Assembly (NCBI RefSeq): GCF_045278715.1
Contig: NZ_CP136420.1
Coordinates: 248,001-312,000, forward strand
Source of the DNA: Neomoorella carbonis
Lineage (GTDB): Bacteria > Bacillota > DSM-521 > Neomoorellales > Neomoorellaceae
DNA length: 64,000 bases
Direction of reading: 5' to 3'
Every line of letters starts with the position of its first letter. The stretch's first letter is position 1. Below the pieces are notes generated by a model. It worked only from the letters and a program-made list of their open reading frames with translations, searched no databases and was not told the DNA's origin. Shown here piece by piece: positions 9,841 through 18,701 of the stretch. Position numbers and translations under genes: made by a program.

Positions 9841-10624
9841 CCTGGACGGGACGCTGTTAACCGACGATTTGGTTATTGAGCCACGGGCTAAAGAAGCCAT
9901 AAAGAGAGTCCGGGAAAAGGGCATAACTGTAACCCTGGCTACGGGGCGCATGTTCAGCTCGGCCAGGCCCTACGCCGTGGAGCTGGGGCTGGATTTACCG
10001 CTTATTGTTTACCATGGCGCCCAGGTGCGCCACTCAGGGACGGGGGCAATCCTTTTTGAGCGCACCATTCCTTTGGACCTGGCCAGGTGTTTAATCACGC
10101 ACATTCGCCAGTTTGGTTATGCCTATAACGTTTACCTGGATGACCGGCTCTATGTAGAAAAGGTTCAGGCCGAGAACGAAGAATATGCCTGGCGGGCCGG
10201 GGTGGATTTACACCGGGTGGAGGACATGCTAACCTTTCTCCAGGAGGAGAAAAGACGGCCCTTGAAGATCGTCGCCCTCCGCGACGGCCCGGAACTGGAT
10301 CCCCTGGAAGCAGCCATCCGCCGGGAGGTGGGGGAGGGGGTCTACCTCACCCGGTCACTGCCCCATTACCTGGAAATGCTCAACCCCGAGGTCAATAAGG
10401 CACGGGGGCTCCAGGCCCTGGCGGACCGGGAAGGTATCCGGCCGGAAGAGATCATGGTTTTTGGTGACAGCTACAACGATCTCCAGATGTTCCGCTATGC
10501 CGGCCTGGCGGTGGCCATGGCCAACGCCCCGGCGGAAGTCCGGGCGGCCGCCGATTATGTCACCGGCAGCAACAATGACGGCGGTGTGGCCAGGGCTCTG
10601 GAGAAATTTATCCTGGGAGGTTGA
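9812..10624 (+). CDS. Cof-type HAD-superfamily hydrolase
   Basis: A 270-residue phosphatase of the Cof/YidA subgroup. HAD motif I is VALDLDGTLL (catalytic aspartates), motif II is TLATGRMFSSA, and motifs III/IV are NKARGLQAL and FGDSYNDLQMF. Such proteins dephosphorylate sugar phosphates, FMN or nucleotides; the substrate cannot be read from sequence. It overlaps uvrC by 29 bp and is followed after 3 bp by a PHP phosphoesterase, forming a compact operon. Confidence 0.88.
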   Translation: MGSIRLVALDLDGTLLTDDLVIEPRAKEAIKRVREKGITVTLATGRMFSSARPYAVELGLDLPLIVYHGAQVRHSGTGAILFERTIPLDLARCLITHIRQFGYAYNVYLDDRLYVEKVQAENEEYAWRAGVDLHRVEDMLTFLQEEKRRPLKIVALRDGPELDPLEAAIRREVGEGVYLTRSLPHYLEMLNPEVNKARGLQALADREGIRPEEIMVFGDSYNDLQMFRYAGLAVAMANAPAEVRAAADYVTGSNNDGGVARALEKFILGG

Positions 10625-10627
10625 CCT

Positions 10628-11362
10628 TTGCTCCAGTCATTCCGGGCTGATTACCATGTGCATACCCGGCGCAGCGACGGCCGGGCCAGCGCCAGGGCTA
10701 TGGTGGCGGCGGCCCGCCGGGCCGGGCTGGAAGAAGTCGCCCTGACCGACCACGGTCCCCGCAATATCGGCGTGGGCGTCAATGCCGCCGGCGTATTCCT
10801 ATACCTGAAAAGGAAAGTGGCAGCCTGGGATTCCCCGGGCATCCGGGTGCTGGTGGGGGCCGAGGCCAATATTGTCGGTTTAAACGGGGAAATCGATATC
10901 CCGGCCGCCGTTTACCGGCAGCTGGATCTCTTGCTGGTGGGGCTCCATCCCTATGTCCTCCCCCGGGACTGGCCGGCGGCCCGTGACCTGGTGCTGGCCA
11001 ACCAGCTCCAGGGACGCAGCCGCCGCTGGCGGGAAAGGGCCGTGGAGGCCAACACGCGAGCTTTGATGGCGGCCCTGGAAAAGCACCCCGTCTTTTGCCT
11101 TACCCACCCGGGCTTGGGAATGCCGGTGGATATCGAGCCCCTGGCCATGGCCTGTGCCCGCACGGGGACCCTGTGGGAGGTAAATACCGGCCACCTCTAC
11201 CAGCGGCCGCAAGAGCTGGCCCGGGCCGCCCGTTATGGGGTGAAATTTGTCGTCAACAGCGACGCCCACCAGCCCGCCACTGTGGGCCGCCTGGAAGAGG
11301 GGTGGCAGCTCCTGCGCGCCGCCGGGGTACCGCCGGAGCAAGTAATGAACTTGCGTCATTGA
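10628..11362 (+). CDS. PHP-domain phosphoesterase
   Basis: A 244-residue protein starting at TTG shortly after a GGGAGG site. PHP metal ligands are visible: DYHVHTRRSDG, ALTDHGP, GAEANI, HPGLGMPVDIE and VNSDAH. It resembles the YcdX / histidinol-phosphatase-like branch and probably hydrolyses a phosphate ester; the substrate is unknown. It is unrelated in sequence detail to the EndoQ-type PHP domain earlier in the window. It sits between a HAD phosphatase and rapZ in the same direction. Confidence 0.82.
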   Translation: MLQSFRADYHVHTRRSDGRASARAMVAAARRAGLEEVALTDHGPRNIGVGVNAAGVFLYLKRKVAAWDSPGIRVLVGAEANIVGLNGEIDIPAAVYRQLDLLLVGLHPYVLPRDWPAARDLVLANQLQGRSRRWRERAVEANTRALMAALEKHPVFCLTHPGLGMPVDIEPLAMACARTGTLWEVNTGHLYQRPQELARAARYGVKFVVNSDAHQPATVGRLEEGWQLLRAAGVPPEQVMNLRH

Positions 11363-11385
11363 TGCTTTTAAGGGAGGGGAGATTA

Positions 11386-12285
11386 GTGACGGCAAGCAAC
11401 TATCCTCGTCTCGTCATTGTGACCGGCCTTTCCGGCGCCGGCAAGACTCAGGCCGTGCGTTGCCTGGAAGACCTGGGCTTTTTCTGCGTTGACAACCTGC
11501 CCCCCTCCCTGATACCAGGGCTGGTTGATCTCCTGGGGCAACCTGCCAAAGAAGGGGAAGGGATAAAGAAGGTAGCCCTGGTTATGGACATCCGCGGCGG
11601 CCAGTTTTTTGACGGCCTGGAGGAAGCCCTGGCCTACCTGGACGGCCGGGGTATCCCCTACGAGATCCTTTTTCTGGAGGCAGCCGATGAAATCCTGGTG
11701 CGGCGCTATAAAGAAACCCGGCGCCGTCACCCTCTCTCCAGCGGCGGCCAGATTTTAGAAGGCATTATTGCCGAACGGCGGCGTCTGGAAGAGCTGCGGG
11801 GCCGGGCCAGCAAGATCATTGATACTTCCGAACTCACGCCGCGCCAGCTTAAAGAGCAGGTAAGCGAATTTTTCGGCGACAGCCGGCGGCAGCTGCTGAT
11901 TAACATTGTTTCCTTCGGCTATAAATACGGCATCCCCCTCGATGCCGATCTGGTTATGGATGTGCGCTTTTTGCCCAATCCTTTTTATAACCCCGCCTTA
12001 CGCCCCTTTACCGGTCATGACCGCTGCGTGGCCGAGTATGTCATGTCCACTCCGGAAGCCCGGCAGTTTATCGAACAATTTGCCGCCCTTCTGCGCTTCC
12101 TGATCCCCCATTACCAGCAGGAAGGCAAGTCCCACCTGGTCATTGCCATTGGCTGTACCGGGGGCCAGCACCGCTCGGTGACCCTGGCCAACAGACTGGG
12201 AGAAATACTCCGGGGCGATAATTACGACGTAGTAGTCAAGCACCGCGACGTAGTACGTTATCTGAGCAGCGGCGGCAGGAGGTAG
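11386..12285 (+). CDS. rapZ: RNase adapter / nucleotide-binding protein RapZ (YvcJ)
   Basis: A 299-residue P-loop protein: Walker A GLSGAGKTQAVRCLEDLGF, a conserved CVDNLPPSLI, and the C-terminal signature IGCTGGQHRSV with the RLGE and KHRDV segments. In Gram-negatives RapZ directs RNase E to GlmZ; in Bacillus YvcJ binds GTP and influences competence. The frame runs upstream into the PHP gene, but the GTG at 11386 behind AGGGAGGGG fits the family N-terminus. It is followed by yvcK and whiA in the conserved Firmicute order. Confidence 0.95.
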   Translation: MTASNYPRLVIVTGLSGAGKTQAVRCLEDLGFFCVDNLPPSLIPGLVDLLGQPAKEGEGIKKVALVMDIRGGQFFDGLEEALAYLDGRGIPYEILFLEAADEILVRRYKETRRRHPLSSGGQILEGIIAERRRLEELRGRASKIIDTSELTPRQLKEQVSEFFGDSRRQLLINIVSFGYKYGIPLDADLVMDVRFLPNPFYNPALRPFTGHDRCVAEYVMSTPEARQFIEQFAALLRFLIPHYQQEGKSHLVIAIGCTGGQHRSVTLANRLGEILRGDNYDVVVKHRDVVRYLSSGGRR

Positions 12286-12293
12286 GCAGGCGG

Positions 12294-13634
12294 GTGGAGG
12301 GTTTGAAGTGGCTTTACCCCGGTTTAAAGATTAAACGCTGGCTGCTGCTGGCTGCCGTGGGCATGTTTTTGCTGGTTTCGGGGTTGACAGTTATCCTGGG
12401 GGTTACTTTATTAGCCTCGGCGGAAAGGGGCGTTACCTGGTTTATCCTCCATACCCTGGGAGCCCTGGGTTCACCTTTACTGGGTGGGGTGGTGGTCGCC
12501 GGCCTGGGCGTGGCCCTTATGGTTCTGGGGGTCCAGCGCCTGGCCGGCTCGGTTTTTAAGGTCCTGTTGCCCGGCAATACCGGTAATCCCTGGCAGCTTT
12601 TTTACCGGCGCCAGTACCTGGCCAGGGGGCCGCATATAGTAGCTATCGGCGGGGGAACGGGTCTGGCCGTCCTCCTGCGGGGGCTGAAAAAATACACCCG
12701 GAATCTTACGGCCATTGTAACGGTGGCCGACGACGGCGGCAGTTCCGGCCGCCTGCGCCAGGAGTTAAAAATCCCGCCGCCGGGGGATATTCGCAACTGC
12801 CTGGTGGCCCTGGCCGATACCGAAAGCCTCATGGAAGAACTGTTCAGTTACCGCTTTCATCAGGGCGAGGGCCTGGCCGGTCACAGCCTGGGTAATCTCC
12901 TGCTGGCGGCCATGACGGATATGGCCGGCGATTTTGACCGGGCCATCCAGGAACTGGCCCGGGTGCTGGCCGTTGGCGGCCGGGTTATTCCCTCCACTAC
13001 CAGCCATGTCGTCCTGGGGGCGGAAATGGCCGACGGTACCATCATTCTGGGGGAAAGCAATATCCCCCGGGCCGGCAAGCAGATTAAAAGGGTGTTTTTA
13101 CAGCCGGCCACCTGCCGGCCGCCGGCCGCCGCCCTGGAAGCCATAGCCAGGGCCGATGCTATTATTATCGGCCCCGGGAGCCTCTATACCAGCGTCCTGC
13201 CCAATTTACTGGTGCGCGGTTTGACGGAGGCCCTGCGCCAGGCCCGGGCACCGGTGTTTTATGTTTGCAATATCATGACCCAGCCGGGAGAAACTGACGG
13301 TTATACAGTTGCCGATCACCTGCAGGCTATTATTGATCACTGCGGCCCGGGGCTGGTGGATGTAGTTATTGCCCATCGCGGCCCTATTTCCCGCGGTGCC
13401 CTGCGGCGTTACGGTGAAAAGGGGGCGCGCCCGGTCCCGATCAATGGACAGGCGGTGGCCAGGATGGGCGTTGAGCTGCGTACGGGCTGGCTGGTGGACG
13501 AGACCCATTTGGTCCGGCACCACCCTGAACGCCTGGCCGCCCTGATTATGGAAGAGTTTTACCGTCACCATTCCCGGCGCCGGCAACGTTTTGGTTATCT
13601 GATCCGGGAGAAGTTTCGTAACCTGGGCGTTTAA
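12294..13634 (+). CDS. yvcK: YvcK / gluconeogenesis factor, CofD-like
   Basis: A 446-residue membrane-anchored YvcK. Two hydrophobic helices (residues ~15-40 and ~55-80) precede the CofD-fold domain with IGGGTGLAVLLRGLKKY, TVADDGGSSGRLR and the PPPGDIRNCLVALAD segment. In Bacillus YvcK binds UDP-sugars and is needed for cell shape on gluconeogenic carbon. The N-terminal membrane anchor is an extra compared with B. subtilis YvcK, as in many clostridia. GTG start, 8 bp after rapZ. Confidence 0.93.
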   Translation: MEGLKWLYPGLKIKRWLLLAAVGMFLLVSGLTVILGVTLLASAERGVTWFILHTLGALGSPLLGGVVVAGLGVALMVLGVQRLAGSVFKVLLPGNTGNPWQLFYRRQYLARGPHIVAIGGGTGLAVLLRGLKKYTRNLTAIVTVADDGGSSGRLRQELKIPPPGDIRNCLVALADTESLMEELFSYRFHQGEGLAGHSLGNLLLAAMTDMAGDFDRAIQELARVLAVGGRVIPSTTSHVVLGAEMADGTIILGESNIPRAGKQIKRVFLQPATCRPPAAALEAIARADAIIIGPGSLYTSVLPNLLVRGLTEALRQARAPVFYVCNIMTQPGETDGYTVADHLQAIIDHCGPGLVDVVIAHRGPISRGALRRYGEKGARPVPINGQAVARMGVELRTGWLVDETHLVRHHPERLAALIMEEFYRHHSRRRQRFGYLIREKFRNLGV

Positions 13635-13710
13635 GCAGTGCCTTACGCTCACCGCCACCTTTTCCCTTCCCGGTTCTCATTGCTAACCTCGCAATTACGG
13701 AGTGGGGTTT

Positions 13711-14646
13711 ATGGCCATATCTTTCTCCTATGAAACTAAAGAAGAACTGGCCCGGGTGAAAAAACGGCGGTCCTGCTGTGCCGAGGCCGAATTGGTCGCC
13801 ATTTTACGCCTGGGTAAACCGGCCCCTTTACCAGGAGAGGAAGGAATCCTGCTGGCAACCACCCATGCGGCCATTGCCAGGAGGGTTTACTCCCTGGCCA
13901 GGGCGGTGCTGGGCCTGCCGGTCCAGGTAAATACCGAGCGCCGGAGTGGTAAAGGCCGGCCGGTTTTTAAGGTGATAACTCCGGCCGGCAGGGAAGCGTT
14001 AAAGGCCTGGCTGGCCGCCAGGAACGAAGTGCCGGCGCACCAGTGTTGCCGGGCTGCTTACCTCCGCGGTACCTTCCTGGTAGCCGGCTCCGTCAATAAA
14101 CCGTCGGCAACCCATCACCTGGAATTTCTCCTCGAAGGGGACGAGGAAGCCGCCCGCCTCCAGGACATTATGCAGCAGCTGGAGCTCCAGCCCCGTCTCA
14201 GCCGCCGCCAGCGCGGGCTGGTCCTTTACCTCAAAGACAGCCAGCAAATTGTCCGGGCTTTAAGCCTGATGGGGGCTCATAGTGCCGTCCTGGCTTATGA
14301 GAACGTCCTCATCTTTAAAGAGATGCGCAACCGGGTCAATCGCCTGGTAAACTGCGAGACGGCCAACTTGAGCAAGACCGTAGAGACAGGCTTACGCCAG
14401 GCGGAAAATATTCGCTACCTGGTGGCGACTCTGGGTTGGGAGGGATTACCTGCCGGCCTGCAGGAGATAGCTGCTTTGCGTCTCCAGCACCCGGAGGCAA
14501 GTTTAAAGGAGCTGGGGGAAATGCTGGTGCCGCCGGTAGGGAAGTCAGGGGTCAACCACCGTCTGCGCCGCCTGGAATACTTGACCAGGCAGGTGCGGGC
14601 CCGGAGGGGGGGGACAGATGCGGCGAACGACCACCTGCCCTGTTAG
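13711..14646 (+). CDS. whiA: Sporulation/division regulator WhiA
   Basis: A 311-residue WhiA: N-terminal SFSYETKEELARVK and LAGLIDADG-like fold, with a C-terminal helix-turn-helix (LQHPEASLKELGEMLVPPVG, then VNHRLRRLEYL) and the NCETANLSKTVETG junction. It is a DNA-binding protein needed for division in Bacillus and sporulation in Streptomyces. The frame opens at GTG 13702 but ATG 13711 has the better-placed GGAGTGGGG site and family-like N-terminus. It completes rapZ-yvcK-whiA. Confidence 0.94.
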   Translation: MAISFSYETKEELARVKKRRSCCAEAELVAILRLGKPAPLPGEEGILLATTHAAIARRVYSLARAVLGLPVQVNTERRSGKGRPVFKVITPAGREALKAWLAARNEVPAHQCCRAAYLRGTFLVAGSVNKPSATHHLEFLLEGDEEAARLQDIMQQLELQPRLSRRQRGLVLYLKDSQQIVRALSLMGAHSAVLAYENVLIFKEMRNRVNRLVNCETANLSKTVETGLRQAENIRYLVATLGWEGLPAGLQEIAALRLQHPEASLKELGEMLVPPVGKSGVNHRLRRLEYLTRQVRARRGGTDAANDHLPC

Positions 14647-15187
14647 CGGGCACAATGCCATGGCCTCCTGGCGTCTGGTTGCCCCTTTATGGCGCGTGGC
14701 CTGGAATTTTTTTTGGATTGAACTCAGCCGTTTTTTACCCTTTTTACGCCTGAAAAACTGGCTTTTACGCCACCTGGTGGGGATGGATGTAGCGCCGACG
14801 GCTGCCATAGGTTTGATGGCCATGCCCGATATCTTAAGGCCGGATCTCATCCATATCGGCCCCGAGAGTATTATTGGCTATAATGTTACTATTCTGACCC
14901 ATGAATTTTTACCCCGCGCCTACCGCCTGGGGGCAGTCGAAATTGGTGCCTGGGTTCTTATTGGCGCCAATGCCACCATCTTACCGGGGGTGCGCATTGG
15001 CGACGGAGCTATTGTCGGTGCCGGAGCGGTAGTTACCCGGGATGTCCCGGCAGGGACCATGGTCGGCGGCGTCCCGGCGCGGGTGATAGGCAGGTTGGAT
15101 GGTGATACCCGGGCATCTCGCCCGGGGCCGCCTCTTTCTCTGGAACAAGATCCTCATGCCGCTAACGCGGTACCATCAGAAGAATGA
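14618..15187 (+). CDS. Hexapeptide-repeat (left-handed beta-helix) acyltransferase
   Basis: A 189-residue protein with an amphipathic N-terminus and then hexapeptide repeats (IGPESIIGYNVTILTHEF, GAWVLIGANATILPGVRIGD, GAIVGAGAVVTRDVPAGT, GGVPARVIGRL), typical of LacA/NodL/CysE-like acetyltransferases. The acceptor is unknown; the position beside envelope regulators makes a cell-surface sugar plausible. It overlaps whiA by 29 bp and has its own GGAGGGGGG site. Confidence 0.8.
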   Translation: MRRTTTCPVSGHNAMASWRLVAPLWRVAWNFFWIELSRFLPFLRLKNWLLRHLVGMDVAPTAAIGLMAMPDILRPDLIHIGPESIIGYNVTILTHEFLPRAYRLGAVEIGAWVLIGANATILPGVRIGDGAIVGAGAVVTRDVPAGTMVGGVPARVIGRLDGDTRASRPGPPLSLEQDPHAANAVPSEE

Positions 15188-15253
15188 AAATAACGGGCTG
15201 GCATTTGTTTGGAGCGAGCAAAAACAATGCCAGCCTGGAGCGAAGTTATTTTC
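15186..15253. repeat. Long hairpin repeat (GAAAATAAC...GTTATTTTC)
   Basis: A 68-bp inverted repeat: outer 9-bp arms GAAAATAAC / GTTATTTTC enclose a second pairing, GGCTGGCATT / AATGCCAGCC. The right half (AATGCCAGCCTGG ... AAGTTATTT) recurs at 18658-18685, so this is a dispersed, possibly mobile hairpin element (MITE/REP-like) rather than just a terminator. Confidence 0.6.
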
Positions 15254-15302
15254 AGGGTAGAAACTGCTCCCTGGAAGGAGATGACCGGTGGGGAGGAAGA
15301 CA

Positions 15303-15881
15303 ATGGGAAATAACTGGTTAAAACAACTACTCTGGGAAGCGCCCTACCAGAACTGGTTTCTGGTCACCCTGGCGGTTATCAATCTCCTGGGGTCCATTTA
15401 TGGTTACTACTGGTACCGGGAGCAGCTGGCCAGCACTCCTTTAATATGGTGGCCCTTTACCCCCGACAGTCCCCTGGCGACAACCCTTTTCGGTCTGGCC
15501 CTTATCATGGCTTGCTATCGCCGGGAAAGCGGCTTGCTGCGGGTGGTGGCAGCTGCGGCAGTGATTAAATACGGGCTGTGGGCGGTAGTAATAATCAGTG
15601 ACTACTGGCTGTCGGGGGCACCGGTGACGGTGGTAGAGGCCGGCCTGTGGCTCTCCCACCTGGGTATGATGGTTGAAGGCTTCCTCTTCCTGCGGCACTG
15701 GTCGGTATCTTCCCGGCAGCTGGCCCTGGTGGTTCTGTGGCTGGGGATAAATGATTTCGTTGATTATGGCCTGGGGATGCACCCGTACCTTTTCAGCCCC
15801 GGCCAGGAAAGCCTGGCCCTGGTAACGGCCATTACCCTCAGCCTGGCTTTAAGCTTTTACCTGGCCCGGGCATTAAATTAG
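15303..15881 (+). CDS. DUF1405 integral membrane protein
   Basis: A ~192-residue polytopic membrane protein with about six hydrophobic helices. It matches DUF1405 (B. subtilis YpjA-like): N-terminal NWFLVTLAVINLLGSIYGYYWY, WWPFTPDSPLATTLFGLALI and the C-terminal NDFVDYGLGMHP. Function is unknown. GTG 15288 (behind GGAAGGAG) is an equally well-served alternative start; ATG 15303 behind GGGAGGAAG fits the family. Confidence 0.78.
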   Translation: MGNNWLKQLLWEAPYQNWFLVTLAVINLLGSIYGYYWYREQLASTPLIWWPFTPDSPLATTLFGLALIMACYRRESGLLRVVAAAAVIKYGLWAVVIISDYWLSGAPVTVVEAGLWLSHLGMMVEGFLFLRHWSVSSRQLALVVLWLGINDFVDYGLGMHPYLFSPGQESLALVTAITLSLALSFYLARALN

Positions 15882-15955
15882 ACTCGGGGGCAGGAAAAAT
15901 AGCCGTAAAGGACGAATAGTATAAATTAAAAATATTTGCCGGGAGGAGGAGAGCG

Positions 15956-17341
15956 GTGCGCGAACGCCTGGGACTTAACCTGGAACAGACGCAAAAGCTA
16001 ATCATGACACCGGAACTGCGCCAGGCCATTGTTGTCCTGCAGCTCTCCACCCTGGAGCTGGCTGAATACGTCCAGCAGGAACTACAGGAAAACCCGTTAC
16101 TGGAATTAAGGGATGAAGAAGAAGTTGCTGCAACCGATGAATTGATAGATGACCCGGAATCCTTTGAGATTGACTGGCAGGAATATTTCCAGGACGGCAG
16201 CGACCTGGGTTATGTCAGCGTTCCCCGGGAGGAACGTCCGGAATGGAATTACCAGAACCTCCTGACCGGCCAGCCTACCCTGCAGGATCATCTTCTGCTC
16301 CAGTTAAAAATAGCGGCCACCTCAACCAGCGAGCTGGAGATTGGCACCTTTCTGATCGGCAATTTGGACGCTAACGGTTATCTGAAGATTAGCCTCAAGG
16401 AAGCAGCGGCCTGTTTAAAGGTTTCCCCTGCGGCCGTCTGGCGGGTACTGCAGTTAATCCAGCGTTTTGACCCACCGGGGGTAGGAGCCAGGAATCTTAC
16501 GGAGTGTCTCCTGCTCCAGCTGCGCCAGCGGAAAGACGCTCCGCCGGCAGCAGAAAAAATTATCCGGTATTTTTTAACCGATGTCGCCGGAGGACGGCTG
16601 AAGCGGATTGCCCGGCGCCTGAACTTGAGTCTCCCGGAAGTCCAGGCGGTGGTAGATTATATCCGTACCCTGGACCCCAAGCCCGGCCGCTCCTTTGGCG
16701 GCGGCCAGGAGAACCGCTATATTGTACCCGATGTAATCATTGAGCGGGTCGGCGGGGATTACGTGGTCCTGGTCAATGACCTGGCCATGCCGCGGCTGGG
16801 CATCAACCCTTTTTACCAGGCCTTAATGCGTCATGATGGAAGCTGCGACCAGGCAACCCGGCGTTTTATAGAAAGCAAGCTCAATGCCGCGGCCTGGCTT
16901 ATTCGCAGCCTGGAACAGCGCCGGCTGACCCTTTACCGGGTGGTCAACTGCCTGGTACAGGAGCAGCGGGAATTCCTGGATAAAGGTTTAAAATACCTGA
17001 AACCTCTGACCATGCGCCAGGTAGCCGCCTCCTTAGGCATCCATGAATCGACCGTCAGCCGGGCGACGGCCAATAAGTATGTCCAGACGCCATGGGGAGT
17101 CTTTGAATTAAAATTTTTCTTTGCCAGTGGTGTAGCAAAAAAAGGCGGCGCTGCCGCCGCCGAAAGTATCAAAAAAATAATCGCTGAAGCTATCAGCAAG
17201 GAGGATGCCACCAACCCCCTTACGGACTTGCAACTGCAGGAACTGCTCCTGCAGCAGGGGATCAAAATTTCCCGGCGGACGGTAGCCAAGTACCGCGACG
17301 AGCAGGGTATCCCCCCAGCAGCCAAAAGAAAACGTTATTAA
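15956..17341 (+). CDS. rpoN: RNA polymerase sigma-54 factor
   Basis: A 461-residue sigma-54. Region I is glutamine/leucine rich (TPELRQAIVVLQLSTLELAE), the core-binding domain follows, and the C-terminal HTH (ESTVSRATANKYVQTPWG) leads to the RpoN box RRTVAKYRDEQG near the end. It directs transcription from -24/-12 promoters with enhancer-binding activators. GTG start behind GGGAGGAGG. It is directly upstream of gap where many Firmicutes carry the repressor CggR; no CggR is seen. I found no convincing -24/-12 site ahead of the nif operon in this window. Confidence 0.96.
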   Translation: MRERLGLNLEQTQKLIMTPELRQAIVVLQLSTLELAEYVQQELQENPLLELRDEEEVAATDELIDDPESFEIDWQEYFQDGSDLGYVSVPREERPEWNYQNLLTGQPTLQDHLLLQLKIAATSTSELEIGTFLIGNLDANGYLKISLKEAAACLKVSPAAVWRVLQLIQRFDPPGVGARNLTECLLLQLRQRKDAPPAAEKIIRYFLTDVAGGRLKRIARRLNLSLPEVQAVVDYIRTLDPKPGRSFGGGQENRYIVPDVIIERVGGDYVVLVNDLAMPRLGINPFYQALMRHDGSCDQATRRFIESKLNAAAWLIRSLEQRRLTLYRVVNCLVQEQREFLDKGLKYLKPLTMRQVAASLGIHESTVSRATANKYVQTPWGVFELKFFFASGVAKKGGAAAAESIKKIIAEAISKEDATNPLTDLQLQELLLQQGIKISRRTVAKYRDEQGIPPAAKRKRY

Positions 17342-17342
17342 C

Positions 17343-17368
17343 TTTCAGGGGGCAGGTGTCCCCTGAAA
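17343..17368 (+). terminator. Hairpin after rpoN
   Basis: TTTCAGGGG / CCCCTGAAA, a perfect 9-bp stem with an 8-nt loop, immediately after the rpoN stop. No T-run follows, so it could be a weak terminator, attenuator or mRNA-end stabiliser. Confidence 0.45.
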
Positions 17369-17442
17369 CATTAATTGTCTCTATTTTCAGAGGAGGATTT
17401 TAGCGATTTGTGTTGAATAGTGACTAAAGTTACAAGCCGTGT

Positions 17443-17476
17443 TATAATCATAAATTCTCCTTACCTATGGTATAAT
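17443..17476 (+). promoter_or_regulatory. Two candidate -10 boxes for the glycolytic operon
   Basis: Two TATAAT hexamers (17443-17448 and 17471-17476) lie in the 217-bp rpoN-gap spacer. Their -35 regions are poor matches, so activity may depend on an activator or on an extended -10. Placement ~85-110 bp before gap fits a start for gap-pgk-tpiA-gpmI-eno. Confidence 0.45.
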
Positions 17477-17558
17477 AACGTTGGTTTAGCTGGACAAGGA
17501 TTGATTGCTCCTGAGGAGCCATTCTTGCCATAAATACTAGAAGGAGGAATAATACATA

Positions 17559-18566
17559 ATGGCAGTAAAGGTAGGTATTAACGGCTTCGGGCGTATCGGC
17601 CGCCTGGTGTTTCGGGCTTCCCTGGAGAAACCCGAACTGGAAGTTGTAGCCATCAATGACATCACCGACGTCCAGACCAATGCCCACCTGTTGAAGTATG
17701 ATTCAGTCCATGGTCGCCTCAATGCCTCCGTTGAGGCCCGGGAAGACAGCATTGTTGTCAACGGCCGCTCCATTAAGGTCACAGCCGAACGGGATCCGGC
17801 CAAACTCCCCTGGAAGGAACTGGGTGTAGACATTGTCATTGAATCTACCGGTGTCTTCACCGATGCTACCAAAGCGGCGGCTCACCGCCAGGCAGGAGCC
17901 AAAAAGGTCATTATCACCGCCCCGGCCAAAAACGAAGATATCACCATCGTCATGGGCGTCAACAATGACAAGTACGATCCTGCCCGGCACCACATTGTTT
18001 CCAATGCCTCCTGCACCACCAACTGCCTGGCTCCTGTGGCCAAGGTTCTCCATGAAAATTTCACCATCCTGCGGGGCCTGATGACTACCGCCCACTCCTA
18101 TACCAACGACCAGCGCATCCTCGACCTGACCCATAAAGACCTGCGGCGGGCCCGGGCCGGCGCCCTTTCCATCATTCCTACCACCACCGGCGCTGCCAAG
18201 GCCATCGGCCTGGTCTTGCCGGAATTGAAAGGTAAGCTGAACGGCCTGGCCATGCGGGTGCCGACCCCCAACGTTTCCGTCGTGGACCTGGTAGTGGACC
18301 TGGAAAAACCGGCTACGGTAGAGAGCATCAATGCCGCCCTGAAGGCTGCCGCCGAGGGTCCCCTGCAGGGCATCCTGGGTTACTGCGAAGAACCCCTGGT
18401 TTCCCGCGACTTCAACGGCGATCCGCGTTCCTCCATTGTCGATGCCCTGTCCACCATGGTTATCGATGGCACCCTGGCCAAGGTGGTGGCCTGGTACGAC
18501 AATGAATGGGCCTACTCCAAACGGGTCGTCGACCTGGCGGCCTTTATGGCTGCTAAAGGGCTGTAA
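17559..18566 (+). CDS. gap: Glyceraldehyde-3-phosphate dehydrogenase
   Basis: A 335-residue NAD(P)-dependent GAPDH. The N-terminal nucleotide-binding GINGFGRIGRLVFRA and the catalytic cysteine motif SNASCTTNCLAPVAK (Cys near residue 150) are intact, as is the C-terminal WYDNEWAYSKRVVDLA. It opens the lower-glycolysis operon; in an acetogen the same enzymes serve gluconeogenesis. AGAAGGAGG ribosome site. Confidence 0.97.
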   Translation: MAVKVGINGFGRIGRLVFRASLEKPELEVVAINDITDVQTNAHLLKYDSVHGRLNASVEAREDSIVVNGRSIKVTAERDPAKLPWKELGVDIVIESTGVFTDATKAAAHRQAGAKKVIITAPAKNEDITIVMGVNNDKYDPARHHIVSNASCTTNCLAPVAKVLHENFTILRGLMTTAHSYTNDQRILDLTHKDLRRARAGALSIIPTTTGAAKAIGLVLPELKGKLNGLAMRVPTPNVSVVDLVVDLEKPATVESINAALKAAAEGPLQGILGYCEEPLVSRDFNGDPRSSIVDALSTMVIDGTLAKVVAWYDNEWAYSKRVVDLAAFMAAKGL

Positions 18567-18570
18567 AGGG

Positions 18571-18594
18571 ACGGTCGCCGCAAGGCGGCCGTTT
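18571..18594 (+). terminator. Intercistronic hairpin after gap
   Basis: A 9-bp stem ACGGTCGCC / GGCGGCCGT (one G-T pair) with a GCAA tetraloop, then TTT. The T-run is very short, so it probably attenuates or protects the gap message rather than ending the operon. Confidence 0.5.
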
Positions 18595-18657
18595 CGCATG
18601 CCGGGGCAATTAGGGTAGCATAATGAAAGAAGTAGGAGGGCACAATCCCCTCGCGTC

Positions 18658-18685
18658 AATGCCAGCCTGGAACAAAGTTATTTCC
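18658..18685. repeat. Half copy of the 15186 hairpin repeat
   Basis: AATGCCAGCCTGGAACAAAG followed by TTATTTCC matches the right half of the 15186-15253 repeat with a few changes. The left arm is missing. It lies just upstream of pgk and even supplies spacing for its ribosome site. Confidence 0.55.
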
Positions 18686-18701
18686 GGAGGAGGTTTGACT
18701 G

